From Prosthecobacter debontii (GTDB lineage: Bacteria > Verrucomicrobiota > Verrucomicrobiia > Verrucomicrobiales > Verrucomicrobiaceae), in assembly GCA_945860295.1 (NCBI GenBank), contig CAMAQH010000034.1, positions 1 through 42,759 on the forward strand: a DNA stretch of 42,759 nucleotides, read 5' to 3'. Position 1 is the stretch's first letter, and each line of letters starts with the position of its first letter. Under the pieces are notes generated by a model. The model was not told where the DNA came from, searched no databases, and saw only the letters and a program-made list of their open reading frames with translations. Both the position numbers and the translations under genes were made by a program. This document shows, piece after piece, positions 7,328 to 17,106 of this stretch.

Positions 7328-9009
7328 TTAGATCCCTTTGCCTTTTCGTTTTTTAATACGTCTGACCACGTGCCGTCTTTCCGAATGAAGAGCACGCCGA
7401 TGTCTGTCCAGAGCTGTAATCTGGCCAGATTATGATCAATCAAGGTCGATATGATCAGGTCGCGTGCGGTGATCATCCGATCTTGTGATTCCACGATGTC
7501 ACGCGCTGTGCCCTGTCCTTCAGCCATCAGGGCGGATTCGATTTCGAGTCGTTTTTCAGCCAGTTCGAGTCCCTTTTGAGCCAGCTCATATTGGCGGCGT
7601 GCCAGTTGCAGATCACGCCAGTCACTGCGGATCGTGGCACGCAATTGTTCCTCTTGCAGGTCGAGCGCGCGGCGCGTGGCCTGCTCAACGATCTGTGTGG
7701 CACGCAGGGCGTTGCGCTCAGGCAGGGTGTTTAGATTGAGATCGAAGTCCAGTCCGCCGGATACGCGGCGCTGACGGGGGTTGAGTTCAAATCCTCCATT
7801 GGCGGTTGGCGTGCCCATCTGGTAATTCACCAGAGCATTGACGGTCGGCAGGGTGTTCTGATGGGCGATTTTCACCTTCCTCTCAGCATCCTGCACTTGA
7901 TCACGCTGATTGTAGATGTCGAGCCGTGTGACCAATGCGGCGTCAACCATTTCGTCGAGGCTGCCTTTCGGGTCGATGATTTCCAGATGCTTCAGCTCCG
8001 CTGGGTCGAGCACGAAGCGCTCACTCACAGGCAGGCCAAGAGTGATTTTAAGATCATCCATCTGCTCCTCATAGCTGCGGATGGCCGTCAGCCAAGTGCG
8101 CTCATAGGTAAGGCTGCCTTGCTCGATTTGCTTTAGGCTGGACTGGGTGCGCAGATTCGCCTCAGCAAGAGCGTGATCACGCTCGATAGAAATCAGAGAT
8201 GCCTTGTATGCGACGAAACGATTGCGTGCTGCTTCCCGTGCTTGGATAGCCCTTAGATACTGACGTGTGACATCGACTGCGAAGCCCTTTCGATACTGAG
8301 TGAAGTCACGGATCGCATACAGCACGTCCCGCTCATCTTGGCGCAGCGGCTCCACGGTCGCCAGCACGCCCGCACCGCGCAGCAGCGGCTGTGTCAGGGT
8401 TGCTACGGCTTGTGAGTCGCTCAGATTTCTCACGCCACCGGTAAAGGTGCGGGTGAAGTCGGTGGTCAGATCCAGCGCTAGCCGTGCGCCCGTCTTCATC
8501 AGATAATCCAGCCCTATGCCGCCGCCTGAAGTGAGAGTCGATGTGCGCACAAAGTTGTTCACGCCTGACTTCACTTGCCTCTCAGTAAAGGCTGCCCCGC
8601 CATCACCCCCGGCGATGGGGCCGAACTGCTGTCGTGTGCCCGTCAGAGCCAGGGCGCGGAGATAGACTTGCTCTTTCTTGCCCAAATAAACACGGTTCCG
8701 ATGCACGGCAAAGTCGAGCGCATCTGCCAGCTTTACCACGCGCGCCTTGTTCTCGATAAAGGCTCGGTTGCCCAGGAAATCCGCCGACTCAGACTGCTTG
8801 ATCAGCGACTCAAGATTCGGTGGTGTTGGCGGTGTGATGCTTAGTAAAGTGTCATCATCCGCCCCAGCCACCGTGCCTTTTTTGGAGCCGATGATCCCAA
8901 AGACCTGCTTATCTGCCCACTTCTTATAAAACCCCTGAGTGCAGCCCGCCAGTCCCAGACTCAGCAAGGCAAGGGCCTGAACTGAGCGGGCGTGTAAATA
9001 GAATGGCAT
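7324..9009 (-). CDS. TolC-family outer-membrane efflux lipoprotein
   Basis: A 561-residue outer-membrane factor. A short hydrophobic signal ends in a lipobox (LAGC, cysteine 23), so the mature protein is probably lipid-anchored. The body shows the long alternating amphipathic helices of OEP/TolC repeats, including the tail region RRQYELAQKGLELAEKRLE and SQDRMITARDLI. It opens a three-gene operon with the adaptor and the ABC ATPase; together these would form a type I or MacAB-like tripartite exporter, except that the permease is absent from the locus. Family assignment is firm; the substrate is unknown. Confidence 0.88.
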   Translation of the reverse strand: MPFYLHARSVQALALLSLGLAGCTQGFYKKWADKQVFGIIGSKKGTVAGADDDTLLSITPPTPPNLESLIKQSESADFLGNRAFIENKARVVKLADALDFAVHRNRVYLGKKEQVYLRALALTGTRQQFGPIAGGDGGAAFTERQVKSGVNNFVRTSTLTSGGGIGLDYLMKTGARLALDLTTDFTRTFTGGVRNLSDSQAVATLTQPLLRGAGVLATVEPLRQDERDVLYAIRDFTQYRKGFAVDVTRQYLRAIQAREAARNRFVAYKASLISIERDHALAEANLRTQSSLKQIEQGSLTYERTWLTAIRSYEEQMDDLKITLGLPVSERFVLDPAELKHLEIIDPKGSLDEMVDAALVTRLDIYNQRDQVQDAERKVKIAHQNTLPTVNALVNYQMGTPTANGGFELNPRQRRVSGGLDFDLNLNTLPERNALRATQIVEQATRRALDLQEEQLRATIRSDWRDLQLARRQYELAQKGLELAEKRLEIESALMAEGQGTARDIVESQDRMITARDLIISTLIDHNLARLQLWTDIGVLFIRKDGTWSDVLKNEKAKGSK

Positions 9010-9137
9010 GGCAACGAAAGAATAGAGATGCCCAAAATCAATGCTCTGGGTTGGATCGCATCAGTCTCGGGAAAATGGGGGAATTGATCTACGACGCTGT
9101 GTGCGTTTGTCTATCAGGTGAACAGTCTTTGAATGGA

Positions 9138-11810
9138 TCAAATCATATCCATCGACACCAAGATCTCGCGGGGCTTGGCTCCGTCACCGGGGCCGATTAT
9201 GCCGCGATCTTCTAGGATGTCCATCATGCGGGCGGCGCGGCCATAGCCGAGACGCAGGCGACGCTGGAAGAGGCTGGTGGAGGCTTTCTTTTCCTGGCGC
9301 ATGACTTCCAGGCACTTTTCCAAGGTTTCTTCCTCCTCGGCATTGACGCTACTTCCGCCTTCTTCGTCATCGCCCATGAAATCGTTGCCTTCATCGTCGA
9401 CGCGCACATCAAAGACTGGCTTGCCCTGTGAGACGCAGTGCGCCACGAGGTCATGCAGTTCCTCATCCGTGACGAGCGCACCCTGGCTGCGAATCTGCTG
9501 TGCACCGCCGGGCGGCACGTAAAGCATGTCACCCTTGCCCACGAGATTCTCAGCGCCTTTGCGGTCGAGAATGACGCGGCTATCCAGGGCTGATGACACC
9601 TGGAAGGCGATGCGCGTGGGAATGTTTGCCTTGATGACGCCGGTGATGACATCTGCACGCGGTGTCTGCGTGGCGACGATGAGGTGAATGCCCGCCGCGC
9701 GCGCCATCTGGGTGATGCGGGCGATGCTACCTTCGATATCCGCCGGCGCAGTCTGCATTAGGTCGGCCAGCTCATCAATGATGACGACGATGTAGGGCAG
9801 CGTGTCGGGTATCTCCAGCTCCTGGTTACGGCGCGGCGGCGGCTCGGAGTCGCCATGCCAGATGCCGCTGTCATCTTCGAGCGCTTCCACTGGTAGCACC
9901 TCGCTATCGGGGGCCAGCTCCTCCCAGGGCGGCGTGGTGCCATCGACCAGATTATCGGCAGCCGCAGCGGCTTTGGCAAAGGCGGCAGAAACGCGCACGT
10001 CGTCGGTGCCAGCGCTGGTCTTGGGTTTAACACCCGAGCTAAGGACAACGGTGGGCTCAACCTTGGCTGCGATTGCCGCAGCAGCCTTGCGCGCCTCGTT
10101 ATCAGCGGCGCGCTTGCGGTTGCGGTTATTGAAGACTTCAAAGTTACGGCAGCCTTCGTGAGCAAAGATCTGGTAGCGGTTTTCCATCTCCTTTACCACC
10201 CAGCGCAGGGCCATGAGTGCCTTCTTCGGATCAGTGACTACGGGCAAAGCGAGGTGCGGCAGCTCAGCGTACGCCTGCATTTCCACGACCTTCGGATCGA
10301 TCATGATGAAGCGCAGTTCGTCCGGCGCAAAGCGGCACAGCAGGCTGGTGATGATGCCGTTGATGCAGACGGATTTACCGGAGCCAGTCGCTCCCGCCAC
10401 GAGTAAGTGCGGCATGGCGGCGAGATCGCCGATGATGGTCTTGCCATATACATCTTTACCCAGCGCAATCGGGATTTTGGCCTTGCCATTGGCGAAGATG
10501 TCGTCCTCCAGCAGCTCGCGGATGCGCACGGCGGTCTTTTCACGATTCGCCAGCTCGATACCGACAGTATCCTTGCCGGGGATCGGTGCCAAAATGTTGA
10601 TTCGCTCAGCGCAGGTCGCACGGGCGATGTCATCATCCAGCGCGGCGATGCGGGCCACGCGCAGACCATCAACAGGGCGCACTTCATAGCGGGTGATGGC
10701 AGGGCCGCGAGTGATGTCACCGGCTTCGACCTTCACGCCAAAGCTAGCCAGTGCCTTAACGATCGTGTCCTGGATGGCTAGCAGCTCGCCTTTATCCGTG
10801 GGCAAGCGCTCGGAGTCATCGGCCCAGTGCAGCAGATCCAACTCAGGCAGCTTGTAGTCTTTAAAGCGAACGGTAAGCCCGCCGAGCGAGCCATGCGGTG
10901 CCTGCTCGATCTTCTGCGCTCGCTTCTTTTCCCAGACTTCAGAAAGCTTAGGCTTGTCCTTATCTTCTTCATGATGCACACGCGGTGCGGAGGAGTCGAT
11001 GATCTTCGGCTTTGGCGATTCAAAGGTCAGACCTAGCTCTTGAGTCACGAGTGGTCCGGCTGGCAGGGTCACATCAGGGCGGATTTCATCCTTGGTGGCG
11101 CGTTTGCGGCGTGGGGTCTGACTGGTCGATCCCGGGTTTGCCGCCTCACGCGCTTCGAGTTCGGCCTGTTCGGCCGCGATCTCACGGCGGATGCGTGCCC
11201 CCTCGATGACCATCTGCACCTCGTGTTTGATTTCCGCCATGACCTGGAGCGGGTGCAGTCCGCTGGCCAAAAAAAAGCCCACTGCATAAATGCCGCCGAG
11301 GATGATCGAGGAGCCGATTTTACCCAGCAGGCTGGAGAAAATATTTCCGCCGATCAGATAGCCGAGTCCGCCACCCCCGCCCAGAGGCGTGATGTCATCT
11401 CGTGAATTGAGAATGCCCTGCACCTCCAGGATGGCCGCCGCACTGATGATCATGAGTGCCACACCTAGCCAGGACCGGCCCGTGACTTTGATGTTGGAGG
11501 ACAGCTTGCAGACGCCGAACCACGTCACACTTATCGGCAGCAGGTAGATCGACCAGCCAGCCAGGGCCAGTGAGTAGCCTGCCAAGATCGCTCCCAGTGT
11601 GCCGATGAAGTTGTGGGTCACCTCCGAGTTCTGATCCGCCGTGCTAAAATGCGACCAGGAAGGCAGGTCACGCGGGTCATATGAGATGAGAGCCAGAATG
11701 TACATGGCCGCGAGAACAAGCATTCCGATACCGATGGGATCGTTCCATGGGCTATTTTTCTGCTGGTCACGCGAGCGTGCTGGACGTGTAGCTGATGCTG
11801 CTTGGGCCAT
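9138..11810 (-). CDS. ftsK: DNA translocase FtsK/SpoIIIE
   Basis: An 890-residue septal DNA pump that clears chromosomes from the division plane. Four hydrophobic segments fall at about 24-44, 69-100, 113-134 and 150-183. A charged linker follows, then the motor: Walker A GATGSGKS (473-480), Walker B IVVIIDELADLM (about 674-685) and ATQTPRADVITG. The C-terminal gamma domain (about 820-890) carries the winged-helix SLFQRRLRLGYGRAARMMD that reads polarity sequences. An Ala-rich, acidic insert of about 100 residues (562-668) lies between the FNNRNR segment and Walker B, where E. coli FtsK has a much shorter connection. The gene stands between gdhA and the efflux operon, all on the minus strand. 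Confidence 0.97.
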   Translation of the reverse strand: MAQAASATRPARSRDQQKNSPWNDPIGIGMLVLAAMYILALISYDPRDLPSWSHFSTADQNSEVTHNFIGTLGAILAGYSLALAGWSIYLLPISVTWFGVCKLSSNIKVTGRSWLGVALMIISAAAILEVQGILNSRDDITPLGGGGGLGYLIGGNIFSSLLGKIGSSIILGGIYAVGFFLASGLHPLQVMAEIKHEVQMVIEGARIRREIAAEQAELEAREAANPGSTSQTPRRKRATKDEIRPDVTLPAGPLVTQELGLTFESPKPKIIDSSAPRVHHEEDKDKPKLSEVWEKKRAQKIEQAPHGSLGGLTVRFKDYKLPELDLLHWADDSERLPTDKGELLAIQDTIVKALASFGVKVEAGDITRGPAITRYEVRPVDGLRVARIAALDDDIARATCAERINILAPIPGKDTVGIELANREKTAVRIRELLEDDIFANGKAKIPIALGKDVYGKTIIGDLAAMPHLLVAGATGSGKSVCINGIITSLLCRFAPDELRFIMIDPKVVEMQAYAELPHLALPVVTDPKKALMALRWVVKEMENRYQIFAHEGCRNFEVFNNRNRKRAADNEARKAAAAIAAKVEPTVVLSSGVKPKTSAGTDDVRVSAAFAKAAAAADNLVDGTTPPWEELAPDSEVLPVEALEDDSGIWHGDSEPPPRRNQELEIPDTLPYIVVIIDELADLMQTAPADIEGSIARITQMARAAGIHLIVATQTPRADVITGVIKANIPTRIAFQVSSALDSRVILDRKGAENLVGKGDMLYVPPGGAQQIRSQGALVTDEELHDLVAHCVSQGKPVFDVRVDDEGNDFMGDDEEGGSSVNAEEEETLEKCLEVMRQEKKASTSLFQRRLRLGYGRAARMMDILEDRGIIGPGDGAKPREILVSMDMI

Positions 11811-11833
11811 GAGAGGTGAGAAGGGATGTTCGG

Positions 11834-11859
11834 AATTAATCGGACTGAACTGATTAATT
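11834..11859. repeat. inverted repeat upstream of ftsK
   Basis: AATTAATC (11834-11841) and GATTAATT (11852-11859) form perfect 8-bp arms around ten bases, 24-49 bases before the ftsK start. It is AT-rich with no T-run after it, so an operator or part of a promoter is more plausible than a terminator. Confidence 0.4.
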
Positions 11860-11933
11860 TATCCGAAATATCAGCTCAACTCAATCTCGAAGGTGAATTT
11901 CTCTGCGTTGCTCCATCGCTCAGAAAAGAAGGC

Positions 11934-13193
11934 TTACGGATACAACCCGCGCAGCATCTTGGCGTCATGCACGCGCTTGATGCCGAGACTGAGTGCGGCG
12001 AAGCGGAGGGTGATGTGCTTGTTTCGGGAGAGTGTGAGGGTCTGCATGAAGGCTTGCTCCAGGAGGCGGAAGAGCTTGTCTATGACCTCACCTTCACTCC
12101 AAAAGAAGCTTTGTAGATCCTGCACCCACTCGAAGTAGGAGACGATGACACCGCCGCTGTTGCAGAGGATGTCGGGGATCACAAAGATGTCGCGCTGGGC
12201 GAGGATGGCGTCGGCTTCGGGAGTGGTGGGGCCGTTGGCACCTTCTGCCAGGATGCGGCACTGGATCTGGGCGGCGTTGGCTTCGGTGATCTGGCGCTCA
12301 AGGGCGGCGGGGACGAGGATGTCGCAGGGCGTGAGCAACAGCTGCTCATTGGTGATCGGTTGCCCATTTGGGAAGCCGACGACGCTGCGGGTGGCGGCGA
12401 CATGGTCGTTGAGCTTGTTGAGATCGAGACCGGCGGCGTTGTAGATGCCGCCAAAGGCATCGCTGACGGCGATGATTTTGATGCCTTGTTTTGCCATGGA
12501 GATGGCGGCGACGGAGCCGACATTGCCGTAGCCTTGGATCACCGCAGTAGTTCCCTGCGCGGCGATGCCTAGGGTGTCCATGGCGCGGGAGATCAGGTAA
12601 GCGACTCCGCGCCCGGTGGCCTCACGCCGCCCGAGTGAGCCGCCGAGCAGCACAGGTTTCCCGGTGACGACGCCGGGAACGGCATGGCCCATTTGAAGAG
12701 AATAGGTGTCCATGATCCAGGCCATGACCTGCTCATTGGTGCCCACGTCTGGGGCTGGGATGTCCACCTGCGGGCCGATCACCGGGATCAGCTCCTGGGT
12801 GTAGCGGCGAGTCAGGCGCTCCAGCTCGCCGAGGGAAAGTTTGCGTGGATCGCAGGTCACGCCGCCTTTTGCCCCACCGTAAGGCAGGCCGACTAGGGCG
12901 CACTTCCAGCTCATCCACATCGCCAGTGCCGCCACCTCTCCCACGGTCACATCGGGGTGAAAACGGATGCCGCCTTTTGTGGGCCCGAGTGTCAGGTGAT
13001 GCTGCACGCGGTAGCCCATGAAGACCTGCGTGCTGCTATCATCCATGCGCACCGGCACGGCCACAGATAGGGAGCGCTTGGGCATTTTTAGGCGGTCGCG
13101 GGCAGCTTCTGGGATCTCCATGAAATCGGCCACCAGATCGAATTGCTGGCAGGCCATGCGAAAGGAAGGGGAGTCGTAGAGGTGGAGATTCAT
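11934..13193 (-). CDS. gdhA: Glu/Leu/Phe/Val dehydrogenase (glutamate dehydrogenase)
   Basis: A 419-residue amino-acid dehydrogenase, most like glutamate dehydrogenases that interconvert glutamate and 2-oxoglutarate plus ammonia with NAD(P). The substrate site includes GPTKGGIRFHP (about 70-80) and the catalytic lysine in PYGGAKGG (Lys109). The catalytic aspartate lies in PAPDVGT (Asp149). The nucleotide-binding turn is QGYGNVGS (about 220-227). Length and motif spacing fit the hexameric small GDH class. Cofactor preference cannot be read with confidence. A 239-base gap separates it from the upstream PQQ-propeller gene, so it probably has its own promoter. Confidence 0.93.
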   Translation of the reverse strand: MNLHLYDSPSFRMACQQFDLVADFMEIPEAARDRLKMPKRSLSVAVPVRMDDSSTQVFMGYRVQHHLTLGPTKGGIRFHPDVTVGEVAALAMWMSWKCALVGLPYGGAKGGVTCDPRKLSLGELERLTRRYTQELIPVIGPQVDIPAPDVGTNEQVMAWIMDTYSLQMGHAVPGVVTGKPVLLGGSLGRREATGRGVAYLISRAMDTLGIAAQGTTAVIQGYGNVGSVAAISMAKQGIKIIAVSDAFGGIYNAAGLDLNKLNDHVAATRSVVGFPNGQPITNEQLLLTPCDILVPAALERQITEANAAQIQCRILAEGANGPTTPEADAILAQRDIFVIPDILCNSGGVIVSYFEWVQDLQSFFWSEGEVIDKLFRLLEQAFMQTLTLSRNKHITLRFAALSLGIKRVHDAKMLRGLYP

Positions 13194-13432
13194 AGTTGGT
13201 TGAGTTCCTGATTAACCTACGCATGACAGTCGTTCGTCATCAGCCGTTATCGGCTTTCTTGTGACATCTTTGCAGCTCTAAAACCGGTGTAATGCAGCTC
13301 ATTTAGCCCGGCAAATGGCCAGAATGATGAATTCCGGCAGTTCTGTTAGGCGCTCTTCGGCCGTGGTGCACCACACACAGACAAGCGGACTGATGTCATC
13401 TCGTCCATCACTGTGGGGGGATGCGCCCTGCG

Positions 13433-14581
13433 TCACGGTTTCTTCAGCGGTGCGGACTTGAAGGCGTAGATCACGCCGTCATCGGCACCGACGATGACAT
13501 AGTCACCGGCGATGGCTGGGGATGTCTTCACGGGTGCACCGACCTCATACTGCCAGACTTCTTTGCCGTCCTTCACATCAACGGCGTAGAGGTAGCCATC
13601 ATCGCTGCCGAAGACGGCCACTTTGCCAGCGCAAACCACGGCGCTGCTGTCGATCCGGTCACGACAACGATACTCCCAGAGCTTGACTCCAGTGCTGCGG
13701 TCGATGGCATGAAAGCGTTTGTCGCGTCCGCCACAGAACACGCTCTTTTCCCAGATCGTCGGGGCTGCGTAGAACTCAAACTCGCGCTCACCGTATTCCC
13801 AAACTTTGGCTCCATCTGCCATGCTGTAGGCACCGACACGATTGCCGTAATGGGAGACATAGATCACGCCGTCAGCGATGGCCACATTGTTGCCAATGTA
13901 GGAGCCGACTTCAATCTGCCGCACCTCTTTGCCCGAGGTCACATCATGCACATGCAGCACACTGTCGCAGCCGCCGAAGACGACCATGCCCTCACCCACG
14001 GCGGAGCCGCCATTGATGTAGTAGCCAGTCTCCGCCGCCCAGTCTTGCTTGCCCGTTTTAGCATCCAGGCAATAGACCTTGTAATCGTAGCTGCCGATCA
14101 GCACCTTCTGTGCCTGCGTCTTCGGATCAGTCCACACATTGGCCGCTGCATGGATCTCGGCATCGGTCTCATACTTCCAGGCTTCTTTGCCTGTCTCAGC
14201 ATTCCAGGCATAGACAAAACCATCCTGACAGCCTGCTACGATCAACTCACCGGCAAAGGCGGCTGCACCATCAAAGGCACCCTTAGCGATCGCCTCCCAT
14301 TTCTTCTCACCAGTCGCCAGATCCAGGCAGCGGAATTGGCCATCTTTACAGCCTGCGTAAACCTTCCCTGCACGCACGACGGCACTGCTCACCAGCATCT
14401 CGGCTTGGCCTTTCGGTTTGGTCATCATCTGGTGCTGCCAGGCCAGCTCCAGCGGGAAACGCAGCTCCGTGGCTGACAGCCCAGTCATCGCCTCATTACC
14501 ACGTGAGTGAATCCAATCCCCCGCCGTTTGAGCATGAAGGGCAGGGAACGATAGGATCAGGCAGAGAAGAAAACGTGACAT
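13433..14581 (-). CDS. secreted PQQ-like beta-propeller protein
   Basis: A 382-residue exported protein. A Sec signal (MSRFLLCLILSFPALHAQ) is followed by about seven repeats with the consensus AGxDGxxYAxxxxTGKxxWxx, for example GCQDGFVYAWNAETGKEAW and GSDDGYLYAVDVKDGKEVW. These are the WD-like blades of the PQQ/BamB propeller. No lipobox is seen, so it is not a typical BamB lipoprotein, and no alcohol-dehydrogenase active-site residues are evident. A structural or binding role in the periplasm is more likely than catalysis. No clear operon partner. Confidence 0.85.
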   Translation of the reverse strand: MSRFLLCLILSFPALHAQTAGDWIHSRGNEAMTGLSATELRFPLELAWQHQMMTKPKGQAEMLVSSAVVRAGKVYAGCKDGQFRCLDLATGEKKWEAIAKGAFDGAAAFAGELIVAGCQDGFVYAWNAETGKEAWKYETDAEIHAAANVWTDPKTQAQKVLIGSYDYKVYCLDAKTGKQDWAAETGYYINGGSAVGEGMVVFGGCDSVLHVHDVTSGKEVRQIEVGSYIGNNVAIADGVIYVSHYGNRVGAYSMADGAKVWEYGEREFEFYAAPTIWEKSVFCGGRDKRFHAIDRSTGVKLWEYRCRDRIDSSAVVCAGKVAVFGSDDGYLYAVDVKDGKEVWQYEVGAPVKTSPAIAGDYVIVGADDGVIYAFKSAPLKKP

Positions 14582-14698
14582 GGTTTTTTGAAAGGAAACT
14601 CAGCAGCGAAATGAAACTACGCACGGAAGTCCTGAGTTGTGGCTCCCAGAGATAGTCGTGGCAAGCGAGTGTTGAATCGAACGAAGGCTCAGAGGCAT

Positions 14699-14737
14699 CA
14701 AAAAACCAACCCCGCCTAGTTACCCAGGCGGGGTTGG
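14699..14737 (-). terminator. strong Rho-independent terminator after rpmF
   Basis: CCAACCCCGCCT (14706-14717) pairs perfectly with AGGCGGGGTTGG (14726-14737) around an eight-base loop. On the minus strand it is followed by TTTTTT (14700-14705). It ends the transferase-yceD-rpmF operon 27 bases past the rpmF stop. Confidence 0.95.
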
Positions 14738-14763
14738 CTATGAAGATGAATTTGGATCGCGGC

Positions 14764-14949
14764 TTATTCGCCAGCGGTCACGGTCAACACCTGACGGCCT
14801 TTGTAGTAGCCGCAGGAAGGGCAGGCCACATGTCCGGGGACAGAAGTGCCGCACTCAGGGCAGGTTTTGAGAGTTGGGGCGCGCCAGCGGTTCGCTCCCT
14901 GACGGAGGCGTTGACGGCTTTTGGATTGTCTGCGTTTTGGATTGGCCAT
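14764..14949 (-). CDS. rpmF: 50S ribosomal protein L32
   Basis: A 61-residue bL32 with the typical start MANPKRRQSKSRQR and a zinc ribbon formed by Cys30, Cys33, Cys43 and Cys46 (CPEC...CPSC). Retaining all four cysteines means the zinc-dependent form is encoded. It directly follows yceD (15-base gap), the very common bacterial yceD-rpmF pairing, and is followed by a strong terminator. Confidence 0.97.
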   Translation of the reverse strand: MANPKRRQSKSRQRLRQGANRWRAPTLKTCPECGTSVPGHVACPSCGYYKGRQVLTVTAGE

Positions 14950-14964
14950 GTTCTGAAGGGGTCA

Positions 14965-15441
14965 CTATTTCAATTTATCGAGAGCGTTCCAAACTCCGTC
15001 ATCTGCACCGGGCATTTCTTGTGACAACGATGACTCGTTGGCATTGAAACGGCCTTCGGCAGGACAGTCGCGCGGTTCAACGTTGCCATCTTCACAGCGC
15101 GGAAAGTTTGGAAGGGTTAGCAGGATGTCTTCCCTGATGAGTTCTGTCAAGTCGATCGTTGTCTCCTTTTCAATCGGCACTTCCGTCTGGTAGTCGGGCA
15201 TTTCGATGCGGTGCTGGAAGCGCTCCAGACAGCGTCCGCACTCCAGACTGAAAGTGACGTCAACACTGCCCGTGACGATGATGTCGTCTTCGTCCCGCAG
15301 GATAGTCAGATTATAGATTAAAGGCGTGTCGGCTCGTGCAGTGTCCGTTTCCGGCAATTGGAAGAATGTGGCAGGCTGAGTTCCTGAGATCTGCTTACCA
15401 TCCTCAGGCAGGTTGCGGACGTCGAATTGGAATGGGTTCAT
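14965..15441 (-). CDS. yceD: DUF177/YceD family protein
   Basis: A 158-residue member of the DUF177 family, which is linked to large-ribosomal-subunit RNA accumulation in E. coli and chloroplasts. The hallmark is the CxRC-type motif, here LECGRCLERF (Cys68, Cys71), followed by an acidic region and a second cysteine pair (Cys116, Cys126) that could complete a metal site. It sits directly upstream of rpmF, as usual. Its start overlaps the end of the ATE-like gene by four bases, so translation is probably coupled. Confidence 0.85.
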   Translation of the reverse strand: MNPFQFDVRNLPEDGKQISGTQPATFFQLPETDTARADTPLIYNLTILRDEDDIIVTGSVDVTFSLECGRCLERFQHRIEMPDYQTEVPIEKETTIDLTELIREDILLTLPNFPRCEDGNVEPRDCPAEGRFNANESSLSQEMPGADDGVWNALDKLK

Positions 15442-16112
15442 GGTTTAGCTTCGGGTTGGCTGCGATAGACATCCCACAAACCGCTCTCCCAGTCCAGCAT
15501 CTCTAATCCCCGAAGCTGTTTTTTATAGTCATAGGCGCTGGGTTCACGGGTCGCATAACCCGGATAATAATAGCGGCAGCTACGTGCCTGAGTGAACTCA
15601 ATCTCCCGCAGCATCGTGTATATACCCAGGCTGCGCCACGACTGCGCAGGCTCAAACATGCCATACACGGCGGAGGTGCTACACTCCCCGAGATCGAGAT
15701 AGCTCAGGGCGACGAGTTCAGCCCCTAGATGCACGCGGCATTCATGGTTGGGGCAGGGGACCGTCGCCGGATCGCAGGAAAGAAAGGTGCCCAAGTCATC
15801 AGGCACGTTATCTTTGAAGCGCGCTTTGTGGCGCTGAAACATGGTGCGAGCCTCTTCACTGAGCTGCGCGGGAGCGAACTCGCAGTGCAGGTCAGCGTTC
15901 TTCTTTAGCACACGTCGCTGGCTCTTGCTCAGGGTAAACTTTTCCAGATCCACCCGCAGCGGCGTGATGGTCTGCGCGCCCTGCTCATTCTCACTCACGC
16001 TGTAACGAAAAAACGACTCGCCAAAATGCCGCCAGCCAGCCTCCCACAAGCGATCCATGACCTCAGGCGGAACGCTGGGGCAGTTAAAGGCTTGATTCAG
16101 GACGGCAGACAT
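15438..16112 (-). CDS. ATE/Bpt-like aminoacyl-tRNA-protein transferase domain protein
   Basis: A protein of about 224 residues related to arginyl/leucyl-tRNA-protein transferases, which add an amino acid to protein N-termini for N-degron turnover. The diagnostic block SKSQRRVLKKNADL (about 62-75) and the C-terminal GNAT-like part (AVYGMFEP, RSLGIYTMLREIEF, YYYPGY) are clear. The N-terminal domain is shortened: where Bpt has a cysteine-rich RPHCxxCxACVPVR segment, this protein reads FRYSVSENEQG...ITPLRV with no such cysteines. The first possible start is TTG at 16115, but ATG at 16112 is preferred. It opens the operon with yceD and rpmF. Whether it is a real transferase or has another role is open. 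Confidence 0.75.
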   Translation of the reverse strand: MSAVLNQAFNCPSVPPEVMDRLWEAGWRHFGESFFRYSVSENEQGAQTITPLRVDLEKFTLSKSQRRVLKKNADLHCEFAPAQLSEEARTMFQRHKARFKDNVPDDLGTFLSCDPATVPCPNHECRVHLGAELVALSYLDLGECSTSAVYGMFEPAQSWRSLGIYTMLREIEFTQARSCRYYYPGYATREPSAYDYKKQLRGLEMLDWESGLWDVYRSQPEAKP

Positions 16113-16216
16113 CAAGCGCGTATCGTAGTGAGTGTGCTGGCTTCGTCATCTGCGGATTCATCTCTTGAATCCACCGCTTGCCCTGTCACTGTCCGCGCCC
16201 GCTCCACACCCATCTC

Positions 16217-17083
<867 letters not shown>

Positions 17084-17106
17084 AGCTCCCGCACAGACAG
17101 CACACC

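Noticed and set aside
13421..14476. 351-residue plus-strand ORF
   Set aside because: It is exactly antisense to the PQQ-propeller gene, whose repeats and signal peptide are clear; the long open frame reflects codon bias.
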